From JALYXV01 sp963791545 (GTDB lineage Bacteria; Actinomycetota; Acidimicrobiia; Acidimicrobiales; Palsa-688), in assembly GCA_963791545.1 (NCBI GenBank), contig CAWBSR010000017.1, positions 558,001-622,000 of the forward strand: a stretch of 64,000 bases of DNA, read 5' to 3'. The position numbers were made by a program, and so were the translations under genes. Shown here one piece after another: positions 17,014 to 26,000 of this stretch. Under the pieces are notes generated by a model. The model was not told the origin of the DNA and searched no databases. It saw nothing but the letters and a program-made list of their open reading frames with translations. The first letter of the stretch is position 1. Each line of letters starts with the position of its first letter.

Positions 17014-18812
17014 GCGACGGCGACGCAGGCCCCGACGCAGGTCCCGGCGCTGGCCCCGGGCCTGGCCCCGGGGCTGGCGCCGGCGAAGGTCCCGACGCTG
17101 GCCCCGGGCCTGGCTCCGGCAAAGGCTCCGACGCTGGCCACGGGACTGGCCCCGGCGCCGGCCCCGCCGCCCTCACGGCCCACCGCGCCGGCAGTGACAC
17201 CGCCGGTGCCGGTGCCGGTGCCGGTGCCGGTGCCGGCGCCGGGGGGCCGGTGCCACCATCTTCGGCGACAGAGGAGCCTGGCTCCCTCCATTCCCGCCTT
17301 ACCGCATCGCGGTCCCGCCGACCCCGGGCGGGCCCGCCCCTGGCCGGCCCGGTTGTCGGCCGGCTGGCCATGATCTCGGTGATTGTTGCGGTAATCGCCC
17401 TTTCCGCCTTCGCCGACCGGTCGTCGAAGAGCCATCCGACCTCGGTGCCCATTGCCGCCATGCCGGTCGCGGCCCCGGCGGCCGCCTTGTCCTCGTCGTG
17501 GTTTTGCGCCGGTCCCGTCGCCGGTCCGGCCGGCAGCCCCCATCTCGCCGACGGGCGGCTGGTGATCGCCAACGCCTCCCCCCGGGCCCTGAAGGGTCAT
17601 GTCAGATTCGTCCCCAGTACCGGCCCGGCCGTGTCCCAGGATGTGCAGGTCGGGCCCACATCACGGGTAACGATTCCCGAGAAGACCACGTCGGGCGCTC
17701 CCTATCTGGGGGCATTGGTCGACCTCGATGGCGGTCAGGTGGCTGTCCAGCAGGTCGTGTCGGGCACCGCCGGCACCAGCAGCACGGCGTGCTCCACCGC
17801 CGGATCGACCAACTGGTACTTCGCTTCGGGCACCACCCAGGAGAGTTCGACGCTCACGTTGTCGCTGCTCAACCCCTACGCCGATGACGCCATCGCCGAT
17901 CTTTCGTTCACCACCGAACAGGGCCAGGAGAGCCCCCAGGACTTCCAGGGGATCGTCATTCCCGGAGGAACGATGGCGGCCTACGACATCGGCAGCCACT
18001 TGCGCCTGCGGGCGTCGGTGGCGACCACCGTGACCCTCCGGGTAGGCCGGCTGGTGGCCTTCCAGACCCAGACCGTCCAGGCCCAGAGCCAGGCGGCGGC
18101 CGCCACCAATCCCTCCGGTTCGACACCCTGGCCGCCCGGCGTCAGTGTGACCTTGGGCGCCCCATCGGTGGGGACGTCGTGGTGGTGGGCCAGCGGGTCG
18201 GCGGGCGACGGCACGACCGAGCAGTACGTGATCTACAACCCCGGCGCCAAGGCGGCCGACATCTCACTGCAATTCGATCTCGACCAGGGGAGCGCCGATC
18301 CGCTCCAGGTCAGCGTCGATCCCCACGCGATGGCGGTGGTGACCACCAACTCCGAGTCTCGGATTCCGAAGGGGGTCGGCCACGCGGCGGCGCTTCGAAG
18401 TACCAATGGGGTGGGCGTGGTCGCCGAGCGGGTAGTCCTCGCCACCTCCCCGGCCGGCCAGACCGGCGTGGCCGAGGTGTTCGGTAGCCGGCTGATGGCG
18501 CGCCGGTGGCTGGCACCGGGCGATGGCGCCACCGACAGCGTGGCCCCCAGCCTGGCGATCTACAACCCCGGTTCCGCGGCGGTGCGGCTGTCGATTTCGG
18601 CGCGGGACGGCAACCTCACCCCGCTGGACGGGCAGGGAGCGGTGACAATCCCCGGCCACCACCGCTACGTGCTGGCTGCGAGCCCGGGCGCCGGTGCCGA
18701 CCGGGCCCTGGTAGTCGCCATCCAGAGCGGCGGCCCGGTCGTGGTCGAAGCCGACACCTCACCCGCCAAGGGCATCGGCATCGACGCCGCGGTCGGGGTC
18801 CCGCTGGAGTAG
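17010..18812 (+). CDS. DUF5719-like envelope protein with Gly/Ala/Pro-rich N-terminus
   Basis: About 600 residues. The first 75 are nearly pure Gly, Ala, Pro and Asp in short repeats, followed by basic residues and one span (VVGRLAMISVIVAVIALSAF). A long outside region then begins near WFCAGPVAGPAG and contains at least two similar beta-rich blocks (WYFASGTTQESSTLTLSLLN and WWWASGSAGDGTTEQYVIYN). This matches DUF5719 proteins, which lie beside the giant GT2 in many actinobacteria; their function is unknown. GTG 17010 overlaps the preceding stop (GTGA), and GTG 17004 is also possible. The repeated N-terminus looks like microsatellite expansion. Confidence 0.7.
   Translation: MSDGDAGPDAGPGAGPGPGPGAGAGEGPDAGPGPGSGKGSDAGHGTGPGAGPAALTAHRAGSDTAGAGAGAGAGAGAGGPVPPSSATEEPGSLHSRLTASRSRRPRAGPPLAGPVVGRLAMISVIVAVIALSAFADRSSKSHPTSVPIAAMPVAAPAAALSSSWFCAGPVAGPAGSPHLADGRLVIANASPRALKGHVRFVPSTGPAVSQDVQVGPTSRVTIPEKTTSGAPYLGALVDLDGGQVAVQQVVSGTAGTSSTACSTAGSTNWYFASGTTQESSTLTLSLLNPYADDAIADLSFTTEQGQESPQDFQGIVIPGGTMAAYDIGSHLRLRASVATTVTLRVGRLVAFQTQTVQAQSQAAAATNPSGSTPWPPGVSVTLGAPSVGTSWWWASGSAGDGTTEQYVIYNPGAKAADISLQFDLDQGSADPLQVSVDPHAMAVVTTNSESRIPKGVGHAAALRSTNGVGVVAERVVLATSPAGQTGVAEVFGSRLMARRWLAPGDGATDSVAPSLAIYNPGSAAVRLSISARDGNLTPLDGQGAVTIPGHHRYVLAASPGAGADRALVVAIQSGGPVVVEADTSPAKGIGIDAAVGVPLE
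17194..17242 (+). repeat. GCCGGT hexanucleotide tract in DUF5719 gene
   Basis: About seven near-perfect copies of GCCGGT, encoding alternating Ala and Gly. Looser Gly/Ala/Pro-coding repeats extend upstream to about 17030. It is in frame. Confidence 0.75.
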
Positions 18813-18860
18813 GACCCGTGCTGTCGGCAATGCCGGGTCATCGGCGATGATGAAGGCGAC

Positions 18861-19313
18861 ATGTCGACGCTGATCGTTGCCGCCGCCCTGGTGGCGGTGG
18901 CCGGGATCGTCGCCGGGGCCATCCGGCGGGGCAAGCCCGAGCCGCCGACCCAGGCCCAGTGGGCGGTGCCCACCCAACTGGACCGAGCCGACTTCGACCA
19001 GCCGGCAACACCCTGGCTCGTCGTCGTGTTCTCCTCGACCACCTGCGCCTCGTGTGCCCAGGCGGTGGCCAAGGCCATGGTGCTGGCCAGCCCCGAGGTG
19101 GCGGTGCAGGACGTGGCCTACCAGGTTCGTCCCGACCTCCACGACCGTTATCACATCGAGGCGGCGCCCACGATCGTGGTGGCCGACGCCGAGGGGGTGG
19201 TGCGGGCCAGCTTCGTCAGCACGCCCACCGCCACCGACCTGTGGGCGGCGGTGGCCGAGGCCCGCTACCCGGGCAGCGCGCCCGAGTGTGACCACCACAC
19301 CGCCGGCAACTGA
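18861..19313 (+). CDS. Membrane-anchored thioredoxin-like protein
   Basis: 150 residues. An N-terminal signal anchor (LIVAAALVAVAGIVAGAI) is followed by a thioredoxin-fold domain. PWLVVVFSSTTCASCAQAVA holds a CxxC redox site (CASC), and IEAAPTIVVADAEGVV supplies the cis-proline strand. The active site differs from the usual CGPC, so its redox potential and partner are uncertain. It follows the DUF5719 gene by 48 bp and may share its transcript. Its C-terminus ends in DHH. Confidence 0.75.
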   Translation: MSTLIVAAALVAVAGIVAGAIRRGKPEPPTQAQWAVPTQLDRADFDQPATPWLVVVFSSTTCASCAQAVAKAMVLASPEVAVQDVAYQVRPDLHDRYHIEAAPTIVVADAEGVVRASFVSTPTATDLWAAVAEARYPGSAPECDHHTAGN

Positions 19314-19337
19314 CTCGACGCCCGCCGGTTTGGGCGT

Positions 19338-19404
19338 GGTTCATCGCTCTGGGTGTGCCTTATCCCGGTCATACCGGGTTACGCCACACCCAAAGCGAAA
19401 AACC
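19338..19404 (+). other. Long imperfect hairpin at the start of a repeat array
   Basis: Arms 19338-19369 and 19373-19404 are reverse complements at 26 of 32 positions around a 3-nt loop. It lies between convergent genes, so it could act as a bidirectional terminator, although there is no T tract. The right arm is also the first part of the 73-bp repeats. Confidence 0.6.
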
Positions 19405-19563
19405 ACACCCAGACAGGGGCCCCGGGGGCGGGGCCTCCCGGTTATACCGGGTTACGCCACACCCAAAGCGATAACCCACGCCCAGACAGGGGCCCCGGGG
19501 GCGGGGCCTCCCGGTTATACCGGGTTACGCCACACCCAAAGCGATAACCCACGCCCAGACAGG
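19371..19563 (+). repeat. 73-bp direct tandem repeat, about 2.6 copies
   Basis: Copies begin at 19371, 19444 and 19517 with ATACCGGGTTACGCCACACC, so the period is exactly 73. The third copy is cut off near 19563. Each complete unit also holds a small GC hairpin (GGCCCCG, four Gs, CGGGGCC). The array fills the 303-bp spacer between the thioredoxin-like gene and ftsH, and no gene is visible in it. Confidence 0.9.
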
Positions 19564-19616
19564 AGGCCCCACGGCCGGGGGACGGCTGGAGATGACTATC
19601 GGCGGCGACGTCCCCG

Positions 19617-21635
19617 TTACCGGGGGCGCCAAGACGTGGCCGGCAGCGACGGAGCCGGCGCCGGCGACTCGGCCGGGGTGGCCTCGGGGTCGTGGCCGTT
19701 CTCGCTGACGATGTCGGCGAAATGGGGGACCTCGGTGTAGTCCTCGTGCACCGGCCGCCCGTAGGCGCCGTCCACCAGCTTGCCCACCTCGGAGCCACCC
19801 ACCGTCTCCTTTTCCAGCAGGGCGGCGGCGACGGCCCCCAGACCGTCGCGGTGCTCCCGGAGCAGGCGGATGGCCCGGCTTTCCTGCTCCCGCAGGATAC
19901 GTTCGACCTCCTCGTCGATGACCCGGGAGGTGACATCGCTGTAGTCGCGGGTGTGCATGAGGTCCTCGCCCAGGAACACGGCACCTTCGGAGCCCCACGC
20001 CATGGGCCCGACCCGTTCGCTCATGCCCCACTCACGGACCATCTTGCGGGCCAGCTCGGTAGCCCGCTGCAGGTCGTTGCTGGCCCCGGTGGACATGCTG
20101 CCCAACATCTCTTGTTCCGCGCAGCGGCCGCCCATCATCACGCACAGGGTGTCCTCGACGTACTCCCGGGACAGGGCGTGGCGCTCCTCAACCGGCAGCT
20201 GCTGGGTCACGCCGAGGGCCATGCCGGTGGGGAGGATGGTGACCTTGTGCACCGGATCGGCGTCGGGCAGCACGTAGGCCAGCACCGCGTGGCCGCCCTC
20301 GTGGTAGGCGGTGGCAGTCTTCTCCTTGTCGGACAGCACCGTGGACTCGCGCCGCTGACCCATGAGCACCCGGTCCCGGGCCGCCTCGAAGTCGATCATC
20401 TGCACGGCGTCGGCGTTGCGCCGCACCGCGTGCAGGGCGGCCTCGTTGACCAGGTTGGACAGGTCGGCGCCGCTCATCCCCGGGGTGCCCCGGGCGACCA
20501 GTTGCAGGTCGACGTCGGGGGCCATCCGCTTGTCCTTGGAGTGGACCTGCAGGATCGGGAGTCGCTCCTCGAGGTCGGGGAGCGGGACCACGATCTGGCG
20601 GTCGAAGCGACCGGGCCGCAGTAGCGCCGGGTCGAGGATGTCGGGCCGGTTAGTGGCGGCCATCATGACGATCCCCTCGGTCGTCTCGAAGCCGTCCATC
20701 TCGGCCAGCATCTGGTTGAGGGTCTGCTCCCGCTCGTCATGGCCACCGCCCAGGCCGGCACCCCGCTTGCGGCCGATGGAGTCGATCTCGTCGACGAAGA
20801 TGATGGCAGGGGCCTGCTTGCGGGCCGTCTGGAACAGGTCCCGCACCCGGGACGCCCCGACACCCACGAACATCTCCATGAAGTCGGAGCCGGTGACCGA
20901 CAGGAATGGGACCCCCGCCTCACCGGCCACCGCCCGGGCCAGCAGCGTCTTGCCGGTACCGGGAGGGCCGACCAACAGGACGCCCTTGGGGATCCGGGCC
21001 CCGATCTCCTTGAACCGGTTGGCGGACCGGAGGAAATCCACCACCTCCCGGATCTCCAGCTTCACACCGTTGTACCCGGCCACGTCGGCGAAGGTCGTCC
21101 GGGGCCGTTCGGTCGTGTACACCTTGGCCTTGGAACGCCCGATCGACATGATTCCGCTCATCTGGCCCTGGGCCCGGCGGCTCATCCATACGAAGAAACC
21201 GACGATGATGGCCCCGTACAGCAGGAATGGCAGCAGCGAAGCCAGCCAGCTGCTGGTGGTATTGGAGAAGCTGAGGTTGTTCTTGACGTTGGCCCGCAAC
21301 TCCTGGGCGACGCTGTCGGGTAGCGGATGGGGACCGGAGACCGTGTACCTGGTCCCGGTGTTGTCGGTATAGGTGATCTTGCCGCTGTCGTTGTTGATGG
21401 TGGCGGCCGTGACCCGGTGCGAGTCCAGGGCGCTGGAGAAGTCGCTGAACGACTGCGACTTGGGGGCGGGACCCTTGGAGAACTGCGACAGCATGAAGGC
21501 GACCACGATGAGCCCGCCCAGCACCAGCGCGAAAAGCCGCCAGTTGCGGTCGGGGGACAGGGGACCGGAGGGTTTATCAGCACGATCGGGACGATCGGAA
21601 CGACCAGGGCGCAAATCGCCCGGTTGACGACTCAT
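19617..21635 (-). CDS. ftsH: ATP-dependent zinc metalloprotease FtsH
   Basis: A 672-residue membrane AAA+ protease that degrades misfolded and regulatory membrane and cytosolic proteins. In order: a disordered Pro/Arg/Asp-rich tail, a first span (LFALVLGGLIVVAFMLSQF), a periplasmic domain, a second span (PFLLYGAIIVGFFVWM), Walker A GPPGTGKT, Walker B IIFVDEIDSIG, the SRH arginines (RPDILDPALLRPGRFDR), and the zinc site HEGGHAVLAY (HExxH). The last 60 residues are acidic and Pro/Ala-rich. All key residues are present. It faces the repeat array at its 3' end. Confidence 0.97.
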   Translation of the reverse strand: MSRQPGDLRPGRSDRPDRADKPSGPLSPDRNWRLFALVLGGLIVVAFMLSQFSKGPAPKSQSFSDFSSALDSHRVTAATINNDSGKITYTDNTGTRYTVSGPHPLPDSVAQELRANVKNNLSFSNTTSSWLASLLPFLLYGAIIVGFFVWMSRRAQGQMSGIMSIGRSKAKVYTTERPRTTFADVAGYNGVKLEIREVVDFLRSANRFKEIGARIPKGVLLVGPPGTGKTLLARAVAGEAGVPFLSVTGSDFMEMFVGVGASRVRDLFQTARKQAPAIIFVDEIDSIGRKRGAGLGGGHDEREQTLNQMLAEMDGFETTEGIVMMAATNRPDILDPALLRPGRFDRQIVVPLPDLEERLPILQVHSKDKRMAPDVDLQLVARGTPGMSGADLSNLVNEAALHAVRRNADAVQMIDFEAARDRVLMGQRRESTVLSDKEKTATAYHEGGHAVLAYVLPDADPVHKVTILPTGMALGVTQQLPVEERHALSREYVEDTLCVMMGGRCAEQEMLGSMSTGASNDLQRATELARKMVREWGMSERVGPMAWGSEGAVFLGEDLMHTRDYSDVTSRVIDEEVERILREQESRAIRLLREHRDGLGAVAAALLEKETVGGSEVGKLVDGAYGRPVHEDYTEVPHFADIVSENGHDPEATPAESPAPAPSLPATSWRPR

Positions 21636-21720
21636 GCCGACATCGTAGGCGGGATAGGGCCGTTAACTGGCTCACAGGGCATCCGCGTTTCGCCCCGCCT
21701 CTCCGGGATACCGTGAAACG

Positions 21721-22044
21721 ATGGCTTCGTCCCAACGCTGCGCTCGACCGGGTTGTGGCGGCGCCGCGACCGCGTGGCTCAGCTACGACTACGCCGGTCA
21801 GCGGGTCTGGCTGGACGATCCCGGGGCCGAGGTGGGTGGCCACCACAGCGCCCTGTGCTCCGCCCACGCCGGGCGGCTGCGCCCGCCCCAGGGCTGGTCG
21901 TTCCAAGATCGGCGCACCGCCCGGTCGCCGGCCACTCCACCACCGCCTCTGCCGGCCCCGCCGCCGATGCCTGCCGCGAGCTCGAGGCATCCCGGCGGCC
22001 GGTTGAGCGAGGGACTACAGGCCTCACCCGCGATCGCCGTCTAA
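21721..22044 (+). CDS. DUF3499 family protein
   Basis: 107 residues. RCARPGCGGAATAWLSYDYA followed by LCSAHAGRLRPPQGW matches DUF3499, a small actinobacterial protein with paired cysteines (C-x4-C and C-x2-H) that suggest a zinc site. The last 45 residues are a Pro/Ala-rich tail not normal for the family. DUF3499 genes sit close to phosphomannomutase and whiB2 in many actinobacteria, and phosphomannomutase lies 4.3 kb downstream here. The function is unknown. ATG 21721 is 86 bp from the divergent ftsH start. Confidence 0.8.
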   Translation: MASSQRCARPGCGGAATAWLSYDYAGQRVWLDDPGAEVGGHHSALCSAHAGRLRPPQGWSFQDRRTARSPATPPPPLPAPPPMPAASSRHPGGRLSEGLQASPAIAV

Positions 22045-22049
22045 GGCCG

Positions 22050-22778
22050 GTGCCCGGCCCACCCACCCCCGAGACCCCCGCCCAGGCGGGGTTGCTCGCA
22101 GCTGTCGGTGCCTTCCTCGGCGGGACTCTGCTGTCGGGTTTGTTGCTGGGGATAGCCGGCGCCGCCACCGGCTACCGACAGGGCGCCCACCAATCGGTGC
22201 CCCTGGCGGTCACCGCGTTCGGCCTGCTCGGCTTGTGGGCGGGCCTGGTGGGAGGGATCATCCTGTACGGCCGCTTCTGGGCTCAGGACAGCCTCCGGAA
22301 GGACCTCGGGTTGTACTTCAAGGTGCCTTTCGACGTGGCGATCGGCCTGGTCGCGGGGGTGGGAACCCAGCTGGTGCTGATCCCCCTGCTCTACTTCCCC
22401 TTCGAACAGGCCGACCCCACCCTGAGGCACCGCCTTGAGGCGCCGGCCAAGACCGACACGGCAGGCGTGCACGGGGCCTGGCAGATATCAGTGCTCTTTC
22501 TGTTGCTGGCGGTTGGAGCACCGGTCGTCGAGGAGCTGTTTTTCCGGGGACTGCTAATGCGTTCCCTCACCCGCTGGAAAGGGCCGCTGGTCGGCATCGG
22601 GGCCTCCGCCGTCGTGTTCGGGTTGGCCCATTTCGAGCTCCTCCAACTCCCTGCGCTCCTCCTCTTCGGGCTCATCCTGGGAACGCTGGCCTACAAGACC
22701 GGTCGCTTGGGGCCGGGGATAGTGGCCCACGCCGCCTTCAACGCGGTCACCGTGATCACCCTCACCGTCTATCGCTAG
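22050..22778 (+). CDS. CPBP (CAAX) family intramembrane metalloprotease
   Basis: 242 residues from GTG 22050, six bases after the DUF3499 stop. The protein is mostly membrane spans. The glutamate motif VVEELFFRGLLMRSL (EExxxR), the second motif FGLAHFELL and the third AHAAFNAVT (HxxxN) are the conserved catalytic elements of CPBP proteases, which in bacteria process or protect against peptides and act in envelope regulation. The frame is open upstream but overlaps DUF3499 and is not homologous there. The substrate is unknown. Confidence 0.85.
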   Translation: MPGPPTPETPAQAGLLAAVGAFLGGTLLSGLLLGIAGAATGYRQGAHQSVPLAVTAFGLLGLWAGLVGGIILYGRFWAQDSLRKDLGLYFKVPFDVAIGLVAGVGTQLVLIPLLYFPFEQADPTLRHRLEAPAKTDTAGVHGAWQISVLFLLLAVGAPVVEELFFRGLLMRSLTRWKGPLVGIGASAVVFGLAHFELLQLPALLLFGLILGTLAYKTGRLGPGIVAHAAFNAVTVITLTVYR

Positions 22779-22860
22779 GTCGCTTCCTTCAGGTGGGTCC
22801 GGGGCCTGCCGATGTATCAGCCGTAACGGCCAACGAAAACGGAAATTGGAGGCGCCGCAG

Positions 22861-23031
22861 GTGCGTTGTCCGCAGTGTCAGTCGCGGTTAATGGTTGAGA
22901 TTTCGTTGTCCGTCGCCGGTGAACGAGTGACCCTGAAGAGTTGCTCGTCGTGCGACCTACGTTGGTGGGAGGGCTATCAAGGCCGCCTCCCCCTGGACTA
23001 CCTGCTGGAGCTGGCGGCCCGCGAGCGCTGA
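22861..23031 (+). CDS. Small zinc-ribbon protein
   Basis: 56 residues. RCPQCQSRLMVEI and LKSCSSCDLRWWEG give two CxxC knuckles 26 residues apart, a typical zinc ribbon. The remaining residues (LPLDYLLELAARER) form a helix. GTG 22861 is chosen because GGAGG lies 8 bases upstream; an in-frame TTG at 22846 would overlap that Shine-Dalgarno. It stands alone between a protease and a membrane protein. It may bind nucleic acid or protein; nothing more specific is visible. Confidence 0.7.
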   Translation: MRCPQCQSRLMVEISLSVAGERVTLKSCSSCDLRWWEGYQGRLPLDYLLELAARER

Positions 23032-23096
23032 CCAGGGGCGGCTCGGGCGGGGGATGCTGGCCCAAGGGCTGAGAATCGAGGCAACATAGAGGCGCC

Positions 23097-26000
23097 ATGA
23101 CCGCGCTCGACGTCACCGACCCGCCTGTCCGCGTCCCTGTCGACGACGAGCCGCCGCCGGGAGATTTCCCGTTCGGGCTCGACACCGACCGCCCGAGCGG
23201 CCCCCCCCGGCGCTGGCGCCTTCCGGAGAACGTCAACTGGCCAGAGGTCATCATCACCTTCGTGATCGTGGCCTTTCTGGTGGGCTTCGTTTTCAAATAC
23301 CTGCAGCCCTCGAAGCTGTTCCTGAACAGCACCCCGGCGGGGGGCGACACCGGCGCCCACGTCTGGGGGCCCGCCTTCCTGCGTGACCATCTGCTGACCC
23401 ACTTCCGGCTGACCGGCTGGGCCCCCGACTGGTACTCCGGCTTCCCGTCCCTGGTGTTCTACTTCCCCCTGCCAAGCCTGCTCATCGTCATCCTCAACCT
23501 GGTCATGCCGTACAACGTGGCCTTCAAGCTCATCACCGTGTTCGGGCTGCTGACCCTGCCGGTGGCAGCGTGGTTCTTCGGGCGGCTGGCCCGATTCCGC
23601 TTCCCGGGCCCGGTGCTCCTGGCGGCGGGCACCCTGCCATTCCTGTTCTCCCGCAACTTCACCATTTATGGCGGCAACATCGCATCCACCCTGGCGGGTG
23701 AGTTCGGTTTTTCCATCAGCCTGTCGCTCACTCTCGTCTTCCTGGGGCTGGTCGCGAGAGGCTTGGAGACGGGAAAATACCGGGCGCTGGCGGCGGTCGT
23801 GCTGATGTTGACGGGTTTGTCCCATTTGTTGCCGGCCCTCTTCGCCATCGTGGGGGGGATCGTCCTAGTTCTCTTGCGCTGGGACCGGCGGAGTTGGCGC
23901 TGGATCACCCCGGTGTTCGCGGTGGCCGGGGGACTGGCTGCCTTCTGGTGGCTGCCGTTCCTGCTGCGGCTGCCGTACGCCACCGACATGGGGTACGAGA
24001 AGCTGACCCAGTACCACAGCAACCTGTTGCCCCCTCATCAGCTGTCGGGGGCCTTGTATGTCCTGGCCATCGTCGGTGTGTTCGTGTCGCTGCTGCGCCG
24101 CCAGAAGCTGGGGATTTTCCTCGGAATCATGGCCGGAATCTCGGTCGTCGTGTTCCGTTTCGGCTGGCCCGTGGGCCGGCTGTGGAACGCCCGGGTACTG
24201 CCGTTCTGGTTCCTCTGCCTCTATCTGCTGGCCGCGGTCGCCATCGCCGAGGGAGGCGCCCTGCTGCTGGAACCGCTGCGGGGCGGCGAGGTCCCCGCCT
24301 GGTCACGGATCGCCACCCTGATCCTGCCGGTGGTGGCCGCCATGGCGGTGTGGATCTGGGTCGGTTTCCCGCTCCACGGGCTACCCGGGGGCAAGGTCAC
24401 CGCCCGCACCGGCCAGTACACGTGGTTGGGGATCAGCAATGCCGACAATTCCTTCATCCCCGCCTGGGCGACGTGGAACTACAGCGGCTACGAGTCCACC
24501 ACCAAGTCCCGCAAGGCCGAGTACTTCGGCTTGATCAAAACCATGACGCAGCTGGGTAAGAGCAACGGCTGTGGCCGGGCCATGTGGGAGTACGAGCCGG
24601 GGCTGGATCAAATGGGCACCCCCGACGCCCTGATGCTGCTGCCTTATTGGACGAACGCCTGCATCGGCTCCATGGAGGGCCTGTACTACGAGTCGTCGGC
24701 GACCACGCCGTACCACTTCATCAACGCCGCCGAGCTGTCGTTGCAACCGTCCGACCCTGTCCGGGGCCTCAACTACCCATCCTCCCCCAACGTCGCCGAC
24801 GGTGTCCGGCACCTCCAACTGCTGGGCGTCCGGTACTACATGGCCTTGACCCCGGAAACCCAGATGCAGGCGGACACCAACCCCGATCTCACGGTGGTGG
24901 CCACATCTGGGCCCTGGCCGGAGAGTTACCCCAGCGGCACCCAGAGCAGCGTCAAGGAGCGGACCTGGAAGATCTACCAGGTCGCCGACTCCCAGATCGT
25001 GGCGCCGTTGATCAACCAGCCGGTCGTGATGAAGGGCGTGTCCAAGGGCGGGAAGGGCTGGCTGGATGCGTCCGAGGCTTGGTACCTCGACCAGAACCGG
25101 GCCGATGTCATGTACGCGGCGTCGGGCCCCAGCGGCTGGTCTCGGGTGGCACCCATGGCGACCACGCCGCCGCGAACCAGCCTCCCCGCCGTTCTCGTCG
25201 ATCACATCTTGAGCAGCGACAACGCGGTGTCGTTCAACGTCGACACGGTCGGGGTGCCGGTGTTGGTGAAGGTCTCCTATTTCCCGAACTGGCAGGCCCG
25301 GGGCGCCAAGGGACCGTACCGGGTCGCCCCCAACCTGATGGTCGTCATCCCCACTTCCCATCACGTGGTTCTGGCCTACGCCAACACGCCGGTCGACTGG
25401 TTCGGCGACTTGCTCGGTCTACTGGGCCTGGCCGCGCTGGTATGGCTGGTGCGGGCCAAGCCGGTCGTCTTCTCGGCCCCACGGCGGCCCCTCGCCAGCC
25501 CGGTCGGTGGCGGGGCGACCACCGAGACAGGCGTCGACGACGCCTATGTTCGCCTCCGTAAGGAACTGGCGGCCGGAATGATTTCGCATCCCCCCGGCGA
25601 CGACGGTTCCCCGCCGGGCACCCAGGACATCGATCAGTGGCTCGGCTTCCCGGGCGGCCTGGGAAATGTGTCTTCTGCCCCGCCGCCCTCCGGGGCCGGT
25701 CCCCACGGCCCGCCGGATGCCGCTCCCGGCAGCGTGGCGTCGGCGCCTGCGGACACCGGCGGGCTCCGGGCGCCCGACCGCGACGGGGCGGCGGTGGACG
25801 ATGGCGGGGCCCCGACGGGCCACGACACCAGGCCCCCGGCGGACGATGGCGGTGCCCCGACGGGCCACGACGCCAGGCCCCCGGCGGACAGCAGCCTTGG
25901 ACCCCGGGCCGGCCACGACGCCGGGCCCCGGGCGGGCGAAAGCGTCCCCGCGGTGGCGGGCGCCACTCGGCCCGCGGACGGCGGCAACCGATCCGCAGTC

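Noticed and set aside
19371..19563. Possible CRISPR array
   Set aside because: Units are 73-bp contiguous tandem copies with no unique spacers, and no cas genes are present.
21753..22049. Longer N-terminus for the CAAX protease
   Set aside because: That part overlaps DUF3499 in another frame and is Arg/Pro-rich without membrane character; GTG 22050 is a better start.
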